This document shows positions 20,701 through 28,937 of a stretch of DNA of 64,000 bases, one piece after another (within the stretch, counting starts at the first letter, position 1; each line of letters starts with the position of its first letter). This stretch comes from Flavisolibacter tropicus. GTDB taxonomy: Bacteria; Bacteroidota; Bacteroidia; Chitinophagales; Chitinophagaceae. A program made the position numbers and the translations under genes. Below the pieces are notes generated by a model. That model did no database searches. It worked only from the letters and a program-made list of their open reading frames with translations, and had not been told where the DNA came from. Location: positions 5,411,501-5,475,500 of the forward strand of contig NZ_CP011390.1 of the NCBI RefSeq assembly GCF_001644645.1, given 5' to 3'.

Positions 20701-23120
20701 TACTTGAACCGGTATTCCAGATCGGTCTCGATAAAGATGGCATTTACCAGGTTAATAATATCTGCAGATCGCTGCTGTTGCGCTATCAGTTCGTATTCCT
20801 GGGAAAGGTCGTGTGTGATCCATAGCACCGACCTTACTTCGTCGTTCGTACCTTTTACGGGAACCAGGTAGGTTTCAAAATATTGCTGGGCATTTTCAAT
20901 ATTCGTTGCATCAGTAGGGATATAAACGATTTCGCCACGAAGTGCTTTCCGGAATTCATTATACGATGGGTCGTTAATAAAGGCAGGGAAAACTTCCAGT
21001 ATGTTCTTGCCCAATACTCTTTCCTTTGGTAGGTTGTAATATTCTTCAGCCCGCTTGTTCCAATAGGTATAGTTCATATGGCGGTCAAGCACTACTACCC
21101 GGTCTACCGAGGCTTCAATCATACTTTGTATAAACTGGAGCCGCTCCGTTAGGTTTTGGCGTAGCTTATGCTCCTCAGTAACATCGTGCAGAATATGAAG
21201 GATACCTACTACGTTTTTATTATCATCATATAACGGAAGCATGTGCAGGTCCATAATATCTTTGGTAAGCACAGTATGGGCTCCTGTCTGGTGAAAGGGA
21301 TGGCCTTTCAAAACGTTGTTAAACTGGCGGATCTTTTCTTCTGTCTGTAAGGCTGGAAAGGTTTCAAAGAAGTTTTTGCCTAATACCAATTCCCGTTTTT
21401 GTTTGTAATAGCGCTCACAATGCCTATTCCAAAAGAGAATGTTGTTTTCGTTGTCGGTGATCAGTATCCGGTCAGGTAGGTGCTCGGTTAGCAAGTCGGC
21501 TAATTGAATGCGCTCTGACAACTCCTCTTGTAATTGATGTTCTTTGGAAATGTCTTGAAACAGGCCAATGAAGATGCGCTTGTTTTCATAATGTAAGAGT
21601 TTGAACAACGCTTTAACGCGACGAGAAACCCCGTTGCTGCTGATTACCAATTCACAATTAGCTTCTTCTTCATCCTCCAGGGTCCTATTCAGCGAGTTGG
21701 TAAAGGCGTTTCTGTAATCAGGATGAATCTGTTTGAGCAGGTAATTTTGGTTTAAGAAAATACTTTGAGGCTTGAGGCCTAAGAGTTGGTACATACCATC
21801 GCTCCAGAAATGTTCTTTGGTGGCATGATCCCACCACCAGGTACCTATATGTGCCAGGTTCTCCGTTATAGATTGCCGGTATTGAAAGAGTTGGTAGCTT
21901 TCATTCTTTTCACGGAGCTTCTTTTCCAACGATTTTATATGGGTAATATCCTGGATGGTACCAAAAAGGCTCAGTCTTTTATTTTCATCAATAACTGATT
22001 TCGCCTGTAAGGAGACATAGCGTTGCTTACCATCGGGCCGTATGATGCGGTACTCGATATCATCTGCTTTATGTTCCGTTTTTAATTTATGGTAGAAGGT
22101 GTCTACCAATTCACGGTCTTCGGGATGTACATAGTTGATGAATAACGATAAGCCTGCATTAAAGGGCTGTGGCTTTAAGCCGTATATATAATAGAAGTTA
22201 TTGGAAGGAGTGAACCTTCGGGTTACCAGGTCAAGCTGCCAGAAACCACTATGACTATTGCTCTCACTAAACTGCAACCGTTTTTTAAGAAACCAAACCT
22301 GCTGGTTAAACTTTTGTAGGAAATCCTCAGACTCTTTTTGCGTGGTATAATCCTGTACAATACCTTGTAATAGCTTTTGCCCGTTATCCGTAAAGGTCCA
22401 TTGGATTACATTTCTTAAATAGCGTTCCACATCATTTTCCGTTAAGATGCGGTATTCCAGATGTAACGGTAATTCTTCCGTAAGCGCTTGTTCAATAGCT
22501 TCCTGAACGGCATCCCTATCCTGAGGATGAATATACCGGGTGAAGGTGTTTAAATGGGCGTTGATACTTTGAGGGGCCAGGCCATGAAATAAATAGATCT
22601 GGTCGGAATAGTAAACCTCTTGCGTTGATTTATTATAATACCAAATGGCATTGCCGCAGATTTTAGCAGCTTCCTCAAATACCAGGTTTTTTTGTCGGAG
22701 GCTGGCCAATTCTTTCCTCAGCTCTATTTGTTCTGTAATAGCCCTTAATTGTTCATGGTCGGGTAGCGCCAGTTCTTGCGGGGCAAGCTCTGAAAGAAAA
22801 ATATGTTGGCCAGTTAATGTTTTGATTTCCCCATAGGTAGTAATGATGCGGAACTTTAGATTGACCTGTTTCACCTTTTCTATTTGTTCAACAGCAGCCT
22901 TTACACCGGAGAGGTCTTCAGGATGTATAATTCCTTTAGTGCCTTCGAAGGTTAGGGGGAAGGCGGCCATAACATCGCTACAGTAAACGGCAAAAGATGT
23001 CATATCCCACTGCCAGGTGCCAGAAAGGGGGATCAGGTGGGAGTCAATGAATAAAACAACTCTTCTTATGTCGAATCCTTCGGTAGAAGAATGCATGCGG
23101 CTTTCCAAAACTTCTTGCAC
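17745..23120 (-). CDS. Cytosolic multi-PAS sensor histidine kinase (about 12 PAS segments)
   Basis: The 1791 residues contain no membrane segment. About twelve PAS-type segments follow each other at roughly 120-130-residue spacing, most ending in DIT/DIS/DVT-type PAC motifs. Several are PAS_3-like (HPEDR or HPDDR before the sheet) and others carry the WNRRCEELY-type PAS core. Short helical linkers separate them. The C-terminus has HisKA with SHDLKEPLRK (about 1565) and HATPase with DNGIGFD and GTGMGLA. No receiver is fused. It is expected to integrate many cytosolic or redox signals and phosphorylate a separate receiver, possibly one of the stand-alone receivers at 30413 or 46295. Its kinase core closely resembles the CheR-kinase at the left edge, including the same HisKA motif. 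The length is extreme for a sensor kinase but the frame is uninterrupted. Confidence 0.94.
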   Translation of the reverse strand: MQEVLESRMHSSTEGFDIRRVVLFIDSHLIPLSGTWQWDMTSFAVYCSDVMAAFPLTFEGTKGIIHPEDLSGVKAAVEQIEKVKQVNLKFRIITTYGEIKTLTGQHIFLSELAPQELALPDHEQLRAITEQIELRKELASLRQKNLVFEEAAKICGNAIWYYNKSTQEVYYSDQIYLFHGLAPQSINAHLNTFTRYIHPQDRDAVQEAIEQALTEELPLHLEYRILTENDVERYLRNVIQWTFTDNGQKLLQGIVQDYTTQKESEDFLQKFNQQVWFLKKRLQFSESNSHSGFWQLDLVTRRFTPSNNFYYIYGLKPQPFNAGLSLFINYVHPEDRELVDTFYHKLKTEHKADDIEYRIIRPDGKQRYVSLQAKSVIDENKRLSLFGTIQDITHIKSLEKKLREKNESYQLFQYRQSITENLAHIGTWWWDHATKEHFWSDGMYQLLGLKPQSIFLNQNYLLKQIHPDYRNAFTNSLNRTLEDEEEANCELVISSNGVSRRVKALFKLLHYENKRIFIGLFQDISKEHQLQEELSERIQLADLLTEHLPDRILITDNENNILFWNRHCERYYKQKRELVLGKNFFETFPALQTEEKIRQFNNVLKGHPFHQTGAHTVLTKDIMDLHMLPLYDDNKNVVGILHILHDVTEEHKLRQNLTERLQFIQSMIEASVDRVVVLDRHMNYTYWNKRAEEYYNLPKERVLGKNILEVFPAFINDPSYNEFRKALRGEIVYIPTDATNIENAQQYFETYLVPVKGTNDEVRSVLWITHDLSQEYELIAQQQRSADIINLVNAIFIETDLEYRFKYINKKAEEYFGRTHAEMLGQVFWDIAPEAIGTEGHRAIVAACEKRIKVETEYFSQLFKRWVFLSATPSPGGVIILMYDRQDIKDVQEKLQASEALLQRSEEVAAIGSYEFDLATSSFRFSNGMFRLFGETPQSFEPTVDFVNSRSYPRDIEEVNQIIEQSIIDNQPYHYTQRIYNAKGETRTIEVHGRVISDEEGKAIKLIGLAQDITARLAAQAERQKNLTLLQQTEEIAATGSWEYTIDTGIFLWSDGMYQMFNIPPGTPVQPEVYLPISIPEDEYKAQRIVDHLTKHFTPFEEILQIQIAGKIRTIKCKGTPIYNDQKQVQKLVGIDMDITDLVTAENEILKGQHFLQQVTDTAPDAITVFDLSQNKASYINPPVIEGLLGYSVSEMKKMGFEGRLKKIIHPEDQQALVDFNKHLREASIGEVVTLEYRVITKKGKTKWLINRGKSFISNEPGHPKMILSVLQDITVQKQAALELQENRQFMEEVMNASLDFIMVFDFTVNRITYVSRQAYKDDEARYLETLRLSYDQLLERVHPDDREHMHQFIQAFKTLPDQEVRTIDFREIIDGKVVWFRSRGKVFKRDANGQVIQYISVVQDISKERALYDQLAERTSFAEAVVESSVDAVIVLDKDYQIKTWNRRCEELYGLSIENAINKNLIELFPLVAEDATLIHSFQRAIAGEFMYLPAKLSVYTNRICEFFFVPLKNEQSEIYGVLIVIHDVSRQEEYANALQDMNLLLQQQNIELEQRNEEISTFAFVASHDLKEPLRKIHTFSDWLLERETENLSTKGQDFLKRLNLSVNRLNMLIDDILVLTKIHTDTRNNEDINLNEVLKAVEEDLEEMISKTRTSIISEPLPTITSNRNQLFYLFKNIIHNAIKFQKPGNKPFIEISADFERNVNNPLAQPKQEYLKLAFHDNGIGFDQKYERKIFKMFQQLHARGEYSGTGMGLAICRKIMENNKGFITVESIPGDGSVFYCYFPIY

Positions 23121-23485
23121 AGTTATTCCTATGTTGTTTATTTCTATTGGAAAAGTATAAGGCTAGTTCCGGCGCTTTACTTTTCCCGTTAGTAATTTCA
23201 TAGGACAAAAGGATAGGATGAGATATACTCGATAAACCAAATTACAGTTTAGCCCAACAATTCAATTTTCGAATTGTTAATAACTGGAATCACTGGTTTT
23301 AAAAATAGTTAAACAAAGGGCTGTGGATAACTTCGCTAACAATCGTTCTTTTATCAAATTACTAAACTAATCAGTAACTACGAAGATTTCTTTTGCATTT
23401 TATTCCAACATATAGATACTATACCTTTATGGTAGGGTGTAAGGCGTATCTTTTTTGGTAGTTTATATTCTTATAATGTATTCAC

Positions 23486-23514
23486 TTTCATACCTTAACC
23501 TACCCTTATTTTTG
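23486..23514 (+). promoter_or_regulatory. Candidate promoter of the CheB-CheR gene
   Basis: TTTC (23486-23489), 17 bases, then TATTTTTG (23507-23514), a full match to the Bacteroidota -7 consensus TAnnTTTG, 25 bases before the ATG. The rest of the 419-base divergent gap (23121-23539) is AT-rich and shows no gene. Confidence 0.5.
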
Positions 23515-23539
23515 GACACCATATTAAAATATATTTTAT

Positions 23540-26098
23540 ATGCCATCCACCAATAATAATCATGACTTTCCCGTAGTGGCCATAGGCGCGGCAGATGGAG
23601 GTACGGAAGCCATGATGACCTTGCTTGAAAACTTACCGCAGAATACAGGTATGGCTTTCTTTTATTTTCAGATAAACGGTATTGAGAGTGATGCTGCTAA
23701 ACAATTAACTGGCGCAACAGAAATCCCGGTGATAAAGGCCGAGGAAAATATAGAAGTGAAGCCGGATCATTTGTATGTGATCGATCCCGACAAGCCACAG
23801 ATGCTTAGTGATGGTGTGTTAAAGCCAATGGTTAATCTGCCAGAAAGCCCGCATGCCGGTATGCCGGTAAGTCAGTTCTTTACTTTGTTAGCCGATCAAT
23901 TGCAGGAAAAAGTTATTGGCATATTGCTTTCGGGAAGTGATGTGGATGGCACATTGGGCTTAAAAGCCATCAAAATGGGAGGCGGGCTGACCTTTGTTCA
24001 AGATGGCACGGCCAACTTCTCTACCATGCCCAAAAATGCTATTTCACAAGGAGTGGTGGATTTAGTATTGTCACCAAAAGAAATTGCTGAGGAACTGATC
24101 AAAATTGGGCATCAAAAGGAGATTTACTATACAGCTATGAAAGAGCTTGACGAGGGCGCAATCTCCAACAATGATGAGTCACTTAAAAGTATTTTAAACC
24201 TGCTCAACCGCAACATTGGTGTTGACTTCTCCGGCTACAAGAAGACGACAATCAAACGGCGCATTATACGCCGCATGATGCTGCACAAGCTGGATAACTT
24301 AAGAGATTATATGGATTACCTTAAGAAGCACTCTGGGGAAGCCAATGCCTTGTATCAAGACCTGCTGATCAATGTGACCACGTTTTTCAGGGATCCAGAC
24401 ACTTCTGAGTATTTGAAGGATACTTTGTTTCCAAAGATCATCCAATCTAAAACAATTAATGACCCGATACGTATTTGGGTGCCTGCTTGTTCTACCGGCC
24501 AGGAAGCCTATTCTGTAGCCATGATGCTAATTGAAGCACTGGGCGATAAAGTGACCAGCATGCCCGTACAGATATTTGCTACCGATCTTAGTGAAGTGGC
24601 CATTAATAAAGCCCGGTTGGGTATCTACAGCAAAGATGATGTAATTGATGTTTCACCAAAACGCCTGGAACGTTTTTTTAATAAAATAGATGGCAGTTAC
24701 CGGATCATTAAAAGCATACGTGATATGTGTGTGTTTGCTACACATAACATTGCTAAGGATCCGCCTTTTTCCCGTTTGGATCTTATTTCCTGCTGCAACT
24801 TCTTGATCTATATCGATAGTATTCTTCAAAAAAAGATCATTGCTACGTTCCACTACTCATTGCTAAATAATGGCTATTTGGTACTGGGCAAGTCAGAAAC
24901 AGTTGGCGCCTCAGCTTATCTTTTCTCACAGGTGGAAAAGCATTTCAAGGTCTTCAGTAAAAAGAAAGATGCTACGGCAAAGGCTGCGTTTGAAATGAAT
25001 TATCGTTTTCCAGAAACCGATCGGTCGTTTGGAACAACCCGTAAGCAAATGAGTCAAAAAGTTAAAAATGATGAAGTGGACTTAGATCGGGTAATAGATC
25101 ATATACTGCTAAAGACTTATACCCCCGCTTGTGTGGTTGTGAATAATGATCTGGATATTCTTCAGTTCCGGGGCTCAACGGGATTGTATCTGGAGCCCTC
25201 ACCCGGCAAGGCCAGCCTTAACCTTATGAAAATGGCCCGGCAAGGCTTAGGCTTTGAGCTGCGCAACCTGGTACACAAAGCTAAAATGTCAGGTGCTCCG
25301 GCTAGAAAAATAGGAATGGAGATTTACATAGAAGATAAAATTCAACGGATCAATATTGAAGCGACACCAATAAAGACCGAAGGAGAGGATGCCTATTTTA
25401 TGGTGCTGTTTACGCCAGCACTTTCTCTACCTGATGATGAAGAGCTGGGTGATGTAAAGGACAAGCGGGTAAAGCAATTAGAAGCTGAACTGACGGCTTT
25501 ACGGGAAGACATGCGTTCTATCATAGAGTCACAGGAAGCAGCCAATGAGGAACTCCAATCGGCTAATGAAGAAATTGTATCTAGTAATGAAGAACTGCAA
25601 AGCATAAACGAAGAGCTGGAAACGTCAAAAGAAGAAATTGAGTCTTCTAATGAAGAACTGATTACAATTAACCAGGAGCTGCAGATGCGCAATGAACAAC
25701 TGGCTGAAGTGCAGGAGTACTCTGAAGCCATGTTCAACATCATTCGTGAGAGTGTACTAACACTGGATAAAGAATTGCGGGTGAAGACAGCAAACCGGGC
25801 GTTTTATAAAACCTTTAAAATAAACGAAGAGGATGCGGAAGGCCGCTATATTTTTGAACTAGGCAATGGAAAATGGAATATTCCTAAACTCCGAAAGTTG
25901 CTCCATGATATCATACCCACCAATACACAGTTTTTTGGTTATGAGATCGTGCACGAGTTTCCAAATATTGGTGAAAAGGTCCTGATCATTAACGCCCATA
26001 AGGTTGCACAGCGTATTCATGGACAAGAATTAATATTACTTGCAATAGAAGATATTACAGAGTTTAGGCAGGCGCAAAGAGCGAATAATAAGAAGTAG
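23540..26098 (+). CDS. CheB-CheR-coiled coil-PAS protein with degenerate CheB site
   Basis: Domain order in 852 residues: CheB-like (about 10-190), CheR N-terminal (about 215-265, with NVTTFFRDP), CheR SAM domain (about 300-480, with PACSTGQEAYS), a second globular region, a NEEL-repeat coiled coil (about 640-730) and one PAS (about 735-845). CheR looks intact. In CheB the catalytic Ser of GASxGG is Ala (IGAADGG, A18) and the catalytic His of the VQH motif is Ile (FQI, I45), while the Asp (D136 in SDVDGT) remains, so methylesterase activity should be absent. The kinase part found in the related protein at the left edge is missing here. It probably acts as a PAS-regulated methyltransferase or scaffold. 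No chemoreceptor is seen nearby. Confidence 0.92.
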   Translation: MPSTNNNHDFPVVAIGAADGGTEAMMTLLENLPQNTGMAFFYFQINGIESDAAKQLTGATEIPVIKAEENIEVKPDHLYVIDPDKPQMLSDGVLKPMVNLPESPHAGMPVSQFFTLLADQLQEKVIGILLSGSDVDGTLGLKAIKMGGGLTFVQDGTANFSTMPKNAISQGVVDLVLSPKEIAEELIKIGHQKEIYYTAMKELDEGAISNNDESLKSILNLLNRNIGVDFSGYKKTTIKRRIIRRMMLHKLDNLRDYMDYLKKHSGEANALYQDLLINVTTFFRDPDTSEYLKDTLFPKIIQSKTINDPIRIWVPACSTGQEAYSVAMMLIEALGDKVTSMPVQIFATDLSEVAINKARLGIYSKDDVIDVSPKRLERFFNKIDGSYRIIKSIRDMCVFATHNIAKDPPFSRLDLISCCNFLIYIDSILQKKIIATFHYSLLNNGYLVLGKSETVGASAYLFSQVEKHFKVFSKKKDATAKAAFEMNYRFPETDRSFGTTRKQMSQKVKNDEVDLDRVIDHILLKTYTPACVVVNNDLDILQFRGSTGLYLEPSPGKASLNLMKMARQGLGFELRNLVHKAKMSGAPARKIGMEIYIEDKIQRINIEATPIKTEGEDAYFMVLFTPALSLPDDEELGDVKDKRVKQLEAELTALREDMRSIIESQEAANEELQSANEEIVSSNEELQSINEELETSKEEIESSNEELITINQELQMRNEQLAEVQEYSEAMFNIIRESVLTLDKELRVKTANRAFYKTFKINEEDAEGRYIFELGNGKWNIPKLRKLLHDIIPTNTQFFGYEIVHEFPNIGEKVLIINAHKVAQRIHGQELILLAIEDITEFRQAQRANNKK

Positions 26099-26400
26099 GA
26101 GAGGAAAGCTATGAGCTGTGAGGAGGGAGCTGCAAGCTGCACGCTGTAAACCAAACAGCCGAGGGAAAAGAATATTGAACAAGGAACAAGGAAGGAAGAA
26201 GGAAGAAGTAGGAAAAATTCGAAAGGGGAAATGCGAAATGCGAAAGGAAGAAAGAAGGAATGTTCAATGCTCAACGCTCAATGATGAGTGATGAGGAATG
26301 AATAAGGAGGAAAGGCACAAGGGGCAAGAAACAAGGAACAAGAAAGGAAATGTTCAATGCTCAATTTTCAATGTTCAAGGTACAATGAAGAGAGAAGGAA
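26099..26400 (+). repeat. Short-word intergenic island C, first half
   Basis: No gene. The stretch is purine-rich on + and made of words: AGCTGCAAGCTGCACGC, AATATTGAACAAGGAACAAG, GAAATGCGAAATGCG, TTCAATGCTCAACGCTCAAT, GATGAGTGATGAGG and AATGTTCAATGCTCAATTTT. Several recur at 29.7 kb (reverse orientation) and 35.4 kb. It runs from the CheB-CheR stop codon to the terminator at 26406. Confidence 0.8.
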
Positions 26401-26405
26401 TTGAT

Positions 26406-26445
26406 AAATGTAAAAGCACTCCAATTGCGGAGTGCTTTTACATTT
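26406..26445. terminator. Bidirectional terminator, 17-bp perfect stem
   Basis: Arms 26406-26422 and 26429-26445 with a 6-nt loop; A-rich before and T-rich after, so it works both ways between convergent genes. Stem core AAAAGCACTCC is shared with hairpins at 35526 and, with one base changed, 37969. Confidence 0.9.
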
Positions 26446-26499
26446 TAAAAAATGCTTGATCTTGTGGTTTTGTGTGTTAGCGCTCCCACTCCTTTAGGA

Positions 26500-26587
26500 G
26501 AGAGCTGGGGTGAGGTTTCTCACGTTTTACGTTTCACGTCTCACGATAATTGGCGTGTAGCTTGCAGCCTGCAGCTTACCGCTTCTC
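26500..26587. repeat. Short-word intergenic island C, second half
   Basis: Words TTTACGTTTCACGTCTCACG and GTAGCTTGCAGCCTGCAGCT lie between the shared terminator and the stop codon of the minus-strand CheB gene. The same two themes follow the terminator at 35.55 kb. Confidence 0.65.
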
Positions 26588-27624
26588 TCATATCTCCTCT
26601 TCTTGCTTCTTTTCGACTGCCGTTTCTGCCTTTTCTAATTTTTGGAGAAAAAAGGTGCGTAGCCATTCCGCTCGTTGGTGCGACTGTCTGGACTTACGGA
26701 AAAAATCCTCGGCTTTTAGCTTTTTCCCTTGATTGTTCAGTTGGTGTCCCATTTGTTCATAAAGCAATACGGCTTCTTCCAGGCCCTTGATAGTTTGCCA
26801 GGTGTTGCCTTCTATCTTGTCAGTTAATCCGGCCAATAAGGCATCTGCTGTAAAGCCGTGACCCGTATGGCAGCGGTAGCGGATCAGGTTGCCTTCTCTA
26901 ATTTCGGTTAATGCACCGTTACATTCCGGGCATGTAAATGGTGTTAGTTTGCCCAAGCCTAAAACTCCCATACCTGAAGCATTTTTTTGTAAAGCAATTT
27001 CTGTTTCAAAACGAACACGTTTGGCCTCTTGTTGCGTAATGTTGTTCTTATAAACAACCTCCTCTTTGGTTAACCAAATCAGTAAGGAGCCTACATCTTT
27101 CATGGCAACAATATGGTCTACCTCCACTTGTTCTAAAACATTATTTGGCATACTCGGAAATTCGGCATCCTGTGGGTTTTGAATAATAACAGTTCCTCCA
27201 AAACGCTTGATGTTCCAAAGACCGGAAGTACCATCGTCTAATAAGCCAGATAAGATGATGCCGATAACCCGAGGACCATACTCATAGGCTACTGAACGAA
27301 ACAGAGCATCAATAGATGGCCGGAAGCGGTTTTCTTTTGGACCTTTTTTACTAAGATATGGTCTTGTTCCAAGATCATATGATGGTCGGGAGGAGCTATA
27401 TAGATCCGGTTTTTTTCAAAGCGCTCACCATCTATGGCATGTGTTGCAAATAAAGATCCACTACGGTTTAGTATGTATGGCAAGTTGCTGTGCGAGTGGG
27501 CAAGGATGTGTTGTACAATAAATAATGTAGCGTTCAGATCTACCGGTAGCGAACCAACAAGGTCTGTTAAAGCAGATACACCTCCTGCCGATGTGCCTAT
27601 AACAATAATATCTCGGTTAGGCAT
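26588..27624 (-). pseudogene. CheB methylesterase with zinc-ribbon tail, interrupted by a -1 frameshift
   Basis: From ATG 27624 the frame encodes an intact CheB start (IGTSAGG with S12, VQHILA with H39) up to an A6 run (+ coordinates 27344-27349), then runs into a stop after about 20 foreign residues. One base back, the frame continues as KKGPKENRFRPSIDALFRS, with catalytic Asp in SGLLDDGTSG, and then a tail with CPEC and CHTGH (zinc-ribbon-like) down to 26588, 345 residues in all. The run sits in frame as A AAA AAG, a classical -1 slippery heptamer. So this may be a broken gene, a sequencing error in a homopolymer, or programmed slippage. It is a tandem paralogue of the intact gene at 27742-28749. 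All catalytic residues survive if the frame is restored. Confidence 0.82.
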
Positions 27625-27741
27625 AGCAGTAAACGTTTTGTACTGATATGTATCTTATGATCAACTCTTACTATAAAGTACGAAAAAAAACAGAATAAGC
27701 TTGAATTATCTAAATGCTGGGCTTACAAAATGATGCAGGCT

Positions 27742-28749
27742 TTATGGATTGTCTTGTGTACTGAATAACAATTGTTTTAAACGGTCGATGTGTTTGTTCA
27801 ATTCCTGTATACGCAACTTTTTTTGTTCGGCGCTGCGCACCCAGCCTCTGCGTGTTTCTTCCTCGCTTATTTTTTGAAGCAAAAACCGTCGTTCGTCCAT
27901 CATACGCAATGCAATCCAGAACGTTTCTTCCAGGGCTTTTGTTTGACGGATCAGTAACTCGTCTTGATTAAACAAGTGGCCGGTATGACACCGATAGCGT
28001 ATAAGTCCATCATCGTTCATTTCCCATAATACACCTCCACAATCAGGGCAGGTAAACTCGCTTTGTTCACCCAGCGGTTTTACATTGTCTATTCCCAGCG
28101 CTACATGTTCGGCTATTTCTGCTTCTGCCAAAACCCTTGGCGGTACAGTTACACCAGCATTGATGCCGTCGTTTGTTGTTTCTTCTAATAAAATACCCAT
28201 GTCGGAAAGTGATGCGCAATAGTTGGGGGTGAGAATATTTAAAACTGCATTTGGCATATCGGGATACTCTGCTTCTTCTGGGTTTTGCACGATGCAGGTA
28301 CCCCCGCATTCTTTAATTGCCATCATGCCGTCAGCACCATCCTGCAGCAGGCCGCTAAGAATAATACCTATCGATCGACCTTTATACGCTACTGCGGCAG
28401 ATCGGAATAGTACATCAATGGAGGGGCGCCAACGATTTTCAGGTGGGCCCTGGCCTAATAAAATATGCCCATTTTTAATTAATAAATGTCTTTCAGGAGG
28501 AGCAAAGTATACGGTGCCTTTATGAACAACCTCATCGTTTTCTGCCATCTTACATTTAAACCCACTGTTACGTTGCAGCCGTTGTATCAGGATCTCCTCA
28601 GCCGAAATATGAGGTAAGTGTATAACAATGCAAACGGCTGCGTTTATGTTTTCATTTAATTGAGCACATAATTCAAAGATTGAGTTTAACCCACCCGCAG
28701 AGGCTCCCACCACAACTAAAAACTTAGGGCGTTCGATTGCTGTTTCCAT
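27742..28749 (-). CDS. Stand-alone CheB-type methylesterase with C-terminal zinc-ribbon-like domain
   Basis: 335 residues. The CheB catalytic domain (about 10-190) is complete: GASAGG with S17, IVIHLP with H44 and LLQDGADG with D137. There is no receiver domain at the N-terminus, unlike enterobacterial CheB. After a linker, residues of about 228-262 hold FTCPDCGG and YRCHTGHLF, a CxxC/CHxxH set that could bind zinc, followed by a helical end rich in charged residues. The family would hydrolyse glutamyl methyl esters, but no chemoreceptor is visible, so the target is probably another protein. It stands upstream of its frameshifted copy, 117 bases apart, in a probable operon. Confidence 0.9.
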   Translation of the reverse strand: METAIERPKFLVVVGASAGGLNSIFELCAQLNENINAAVCIVIHLPHISAEEILIQRLQRNSGFKCKMAENDEVVHKGTVYFAPPERHLLIKNGHILLGQGPPENRWRPSIDVLFRSAAVAYKGRSIGIILSGLLQDGADGMMAIKECGGTCIVQNPEEAEYPDMPNAVLNILTPNYCASLSDMGILLEETTNDGINAGVTVPPRVLAEAEIAEHVALGIDNVKPLGEQSEFTCPDCGGVLWEMNDDGLIRYRCHTGHLFNQDELLIRQTKALEETFWIALRMMDERRFLLQKISEEETRRGWVRSAEQKKLRIQELNKHIDRLKQLLFSTQDNP

Positions 28750-28833
28750 TGCTTATTTTGCAGCAATAGCTATGCCCCGATGTAGTCTTCAGTTAGTGAT
28801 TAACAAAAAGCATAGGTGTTCCTGGGTTAACAG

Positions 28834-28873
28834 GTTGACAAGTTGACAAGTTGACGAGTTGAAAAGTTGACAA
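28834..28873. repeat. 8-bp tandem repeat (GTTGACAA)x5, island D
   Basis: Five consecutive 8-base units, three of them exactly GTTGACAA and the others with one change. The array lies 3' of the minus-strand gene ending at 28938. Related words in reverse orientation occur at 30300-30345. Confidence 0.8.
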
Positions 28874-28937
28874 GTTTATTTGCTAGTTGCATGAAACAAG
28901 TAAGCTTGTAAGTTCTTTTGCGAACATCTTACGATAA

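Noticed and set aside
28834..28873. CRISPR array
   Set aside because: Repeat unit is only 8 bases, with no spacers and no cas genes anywhere in the window.
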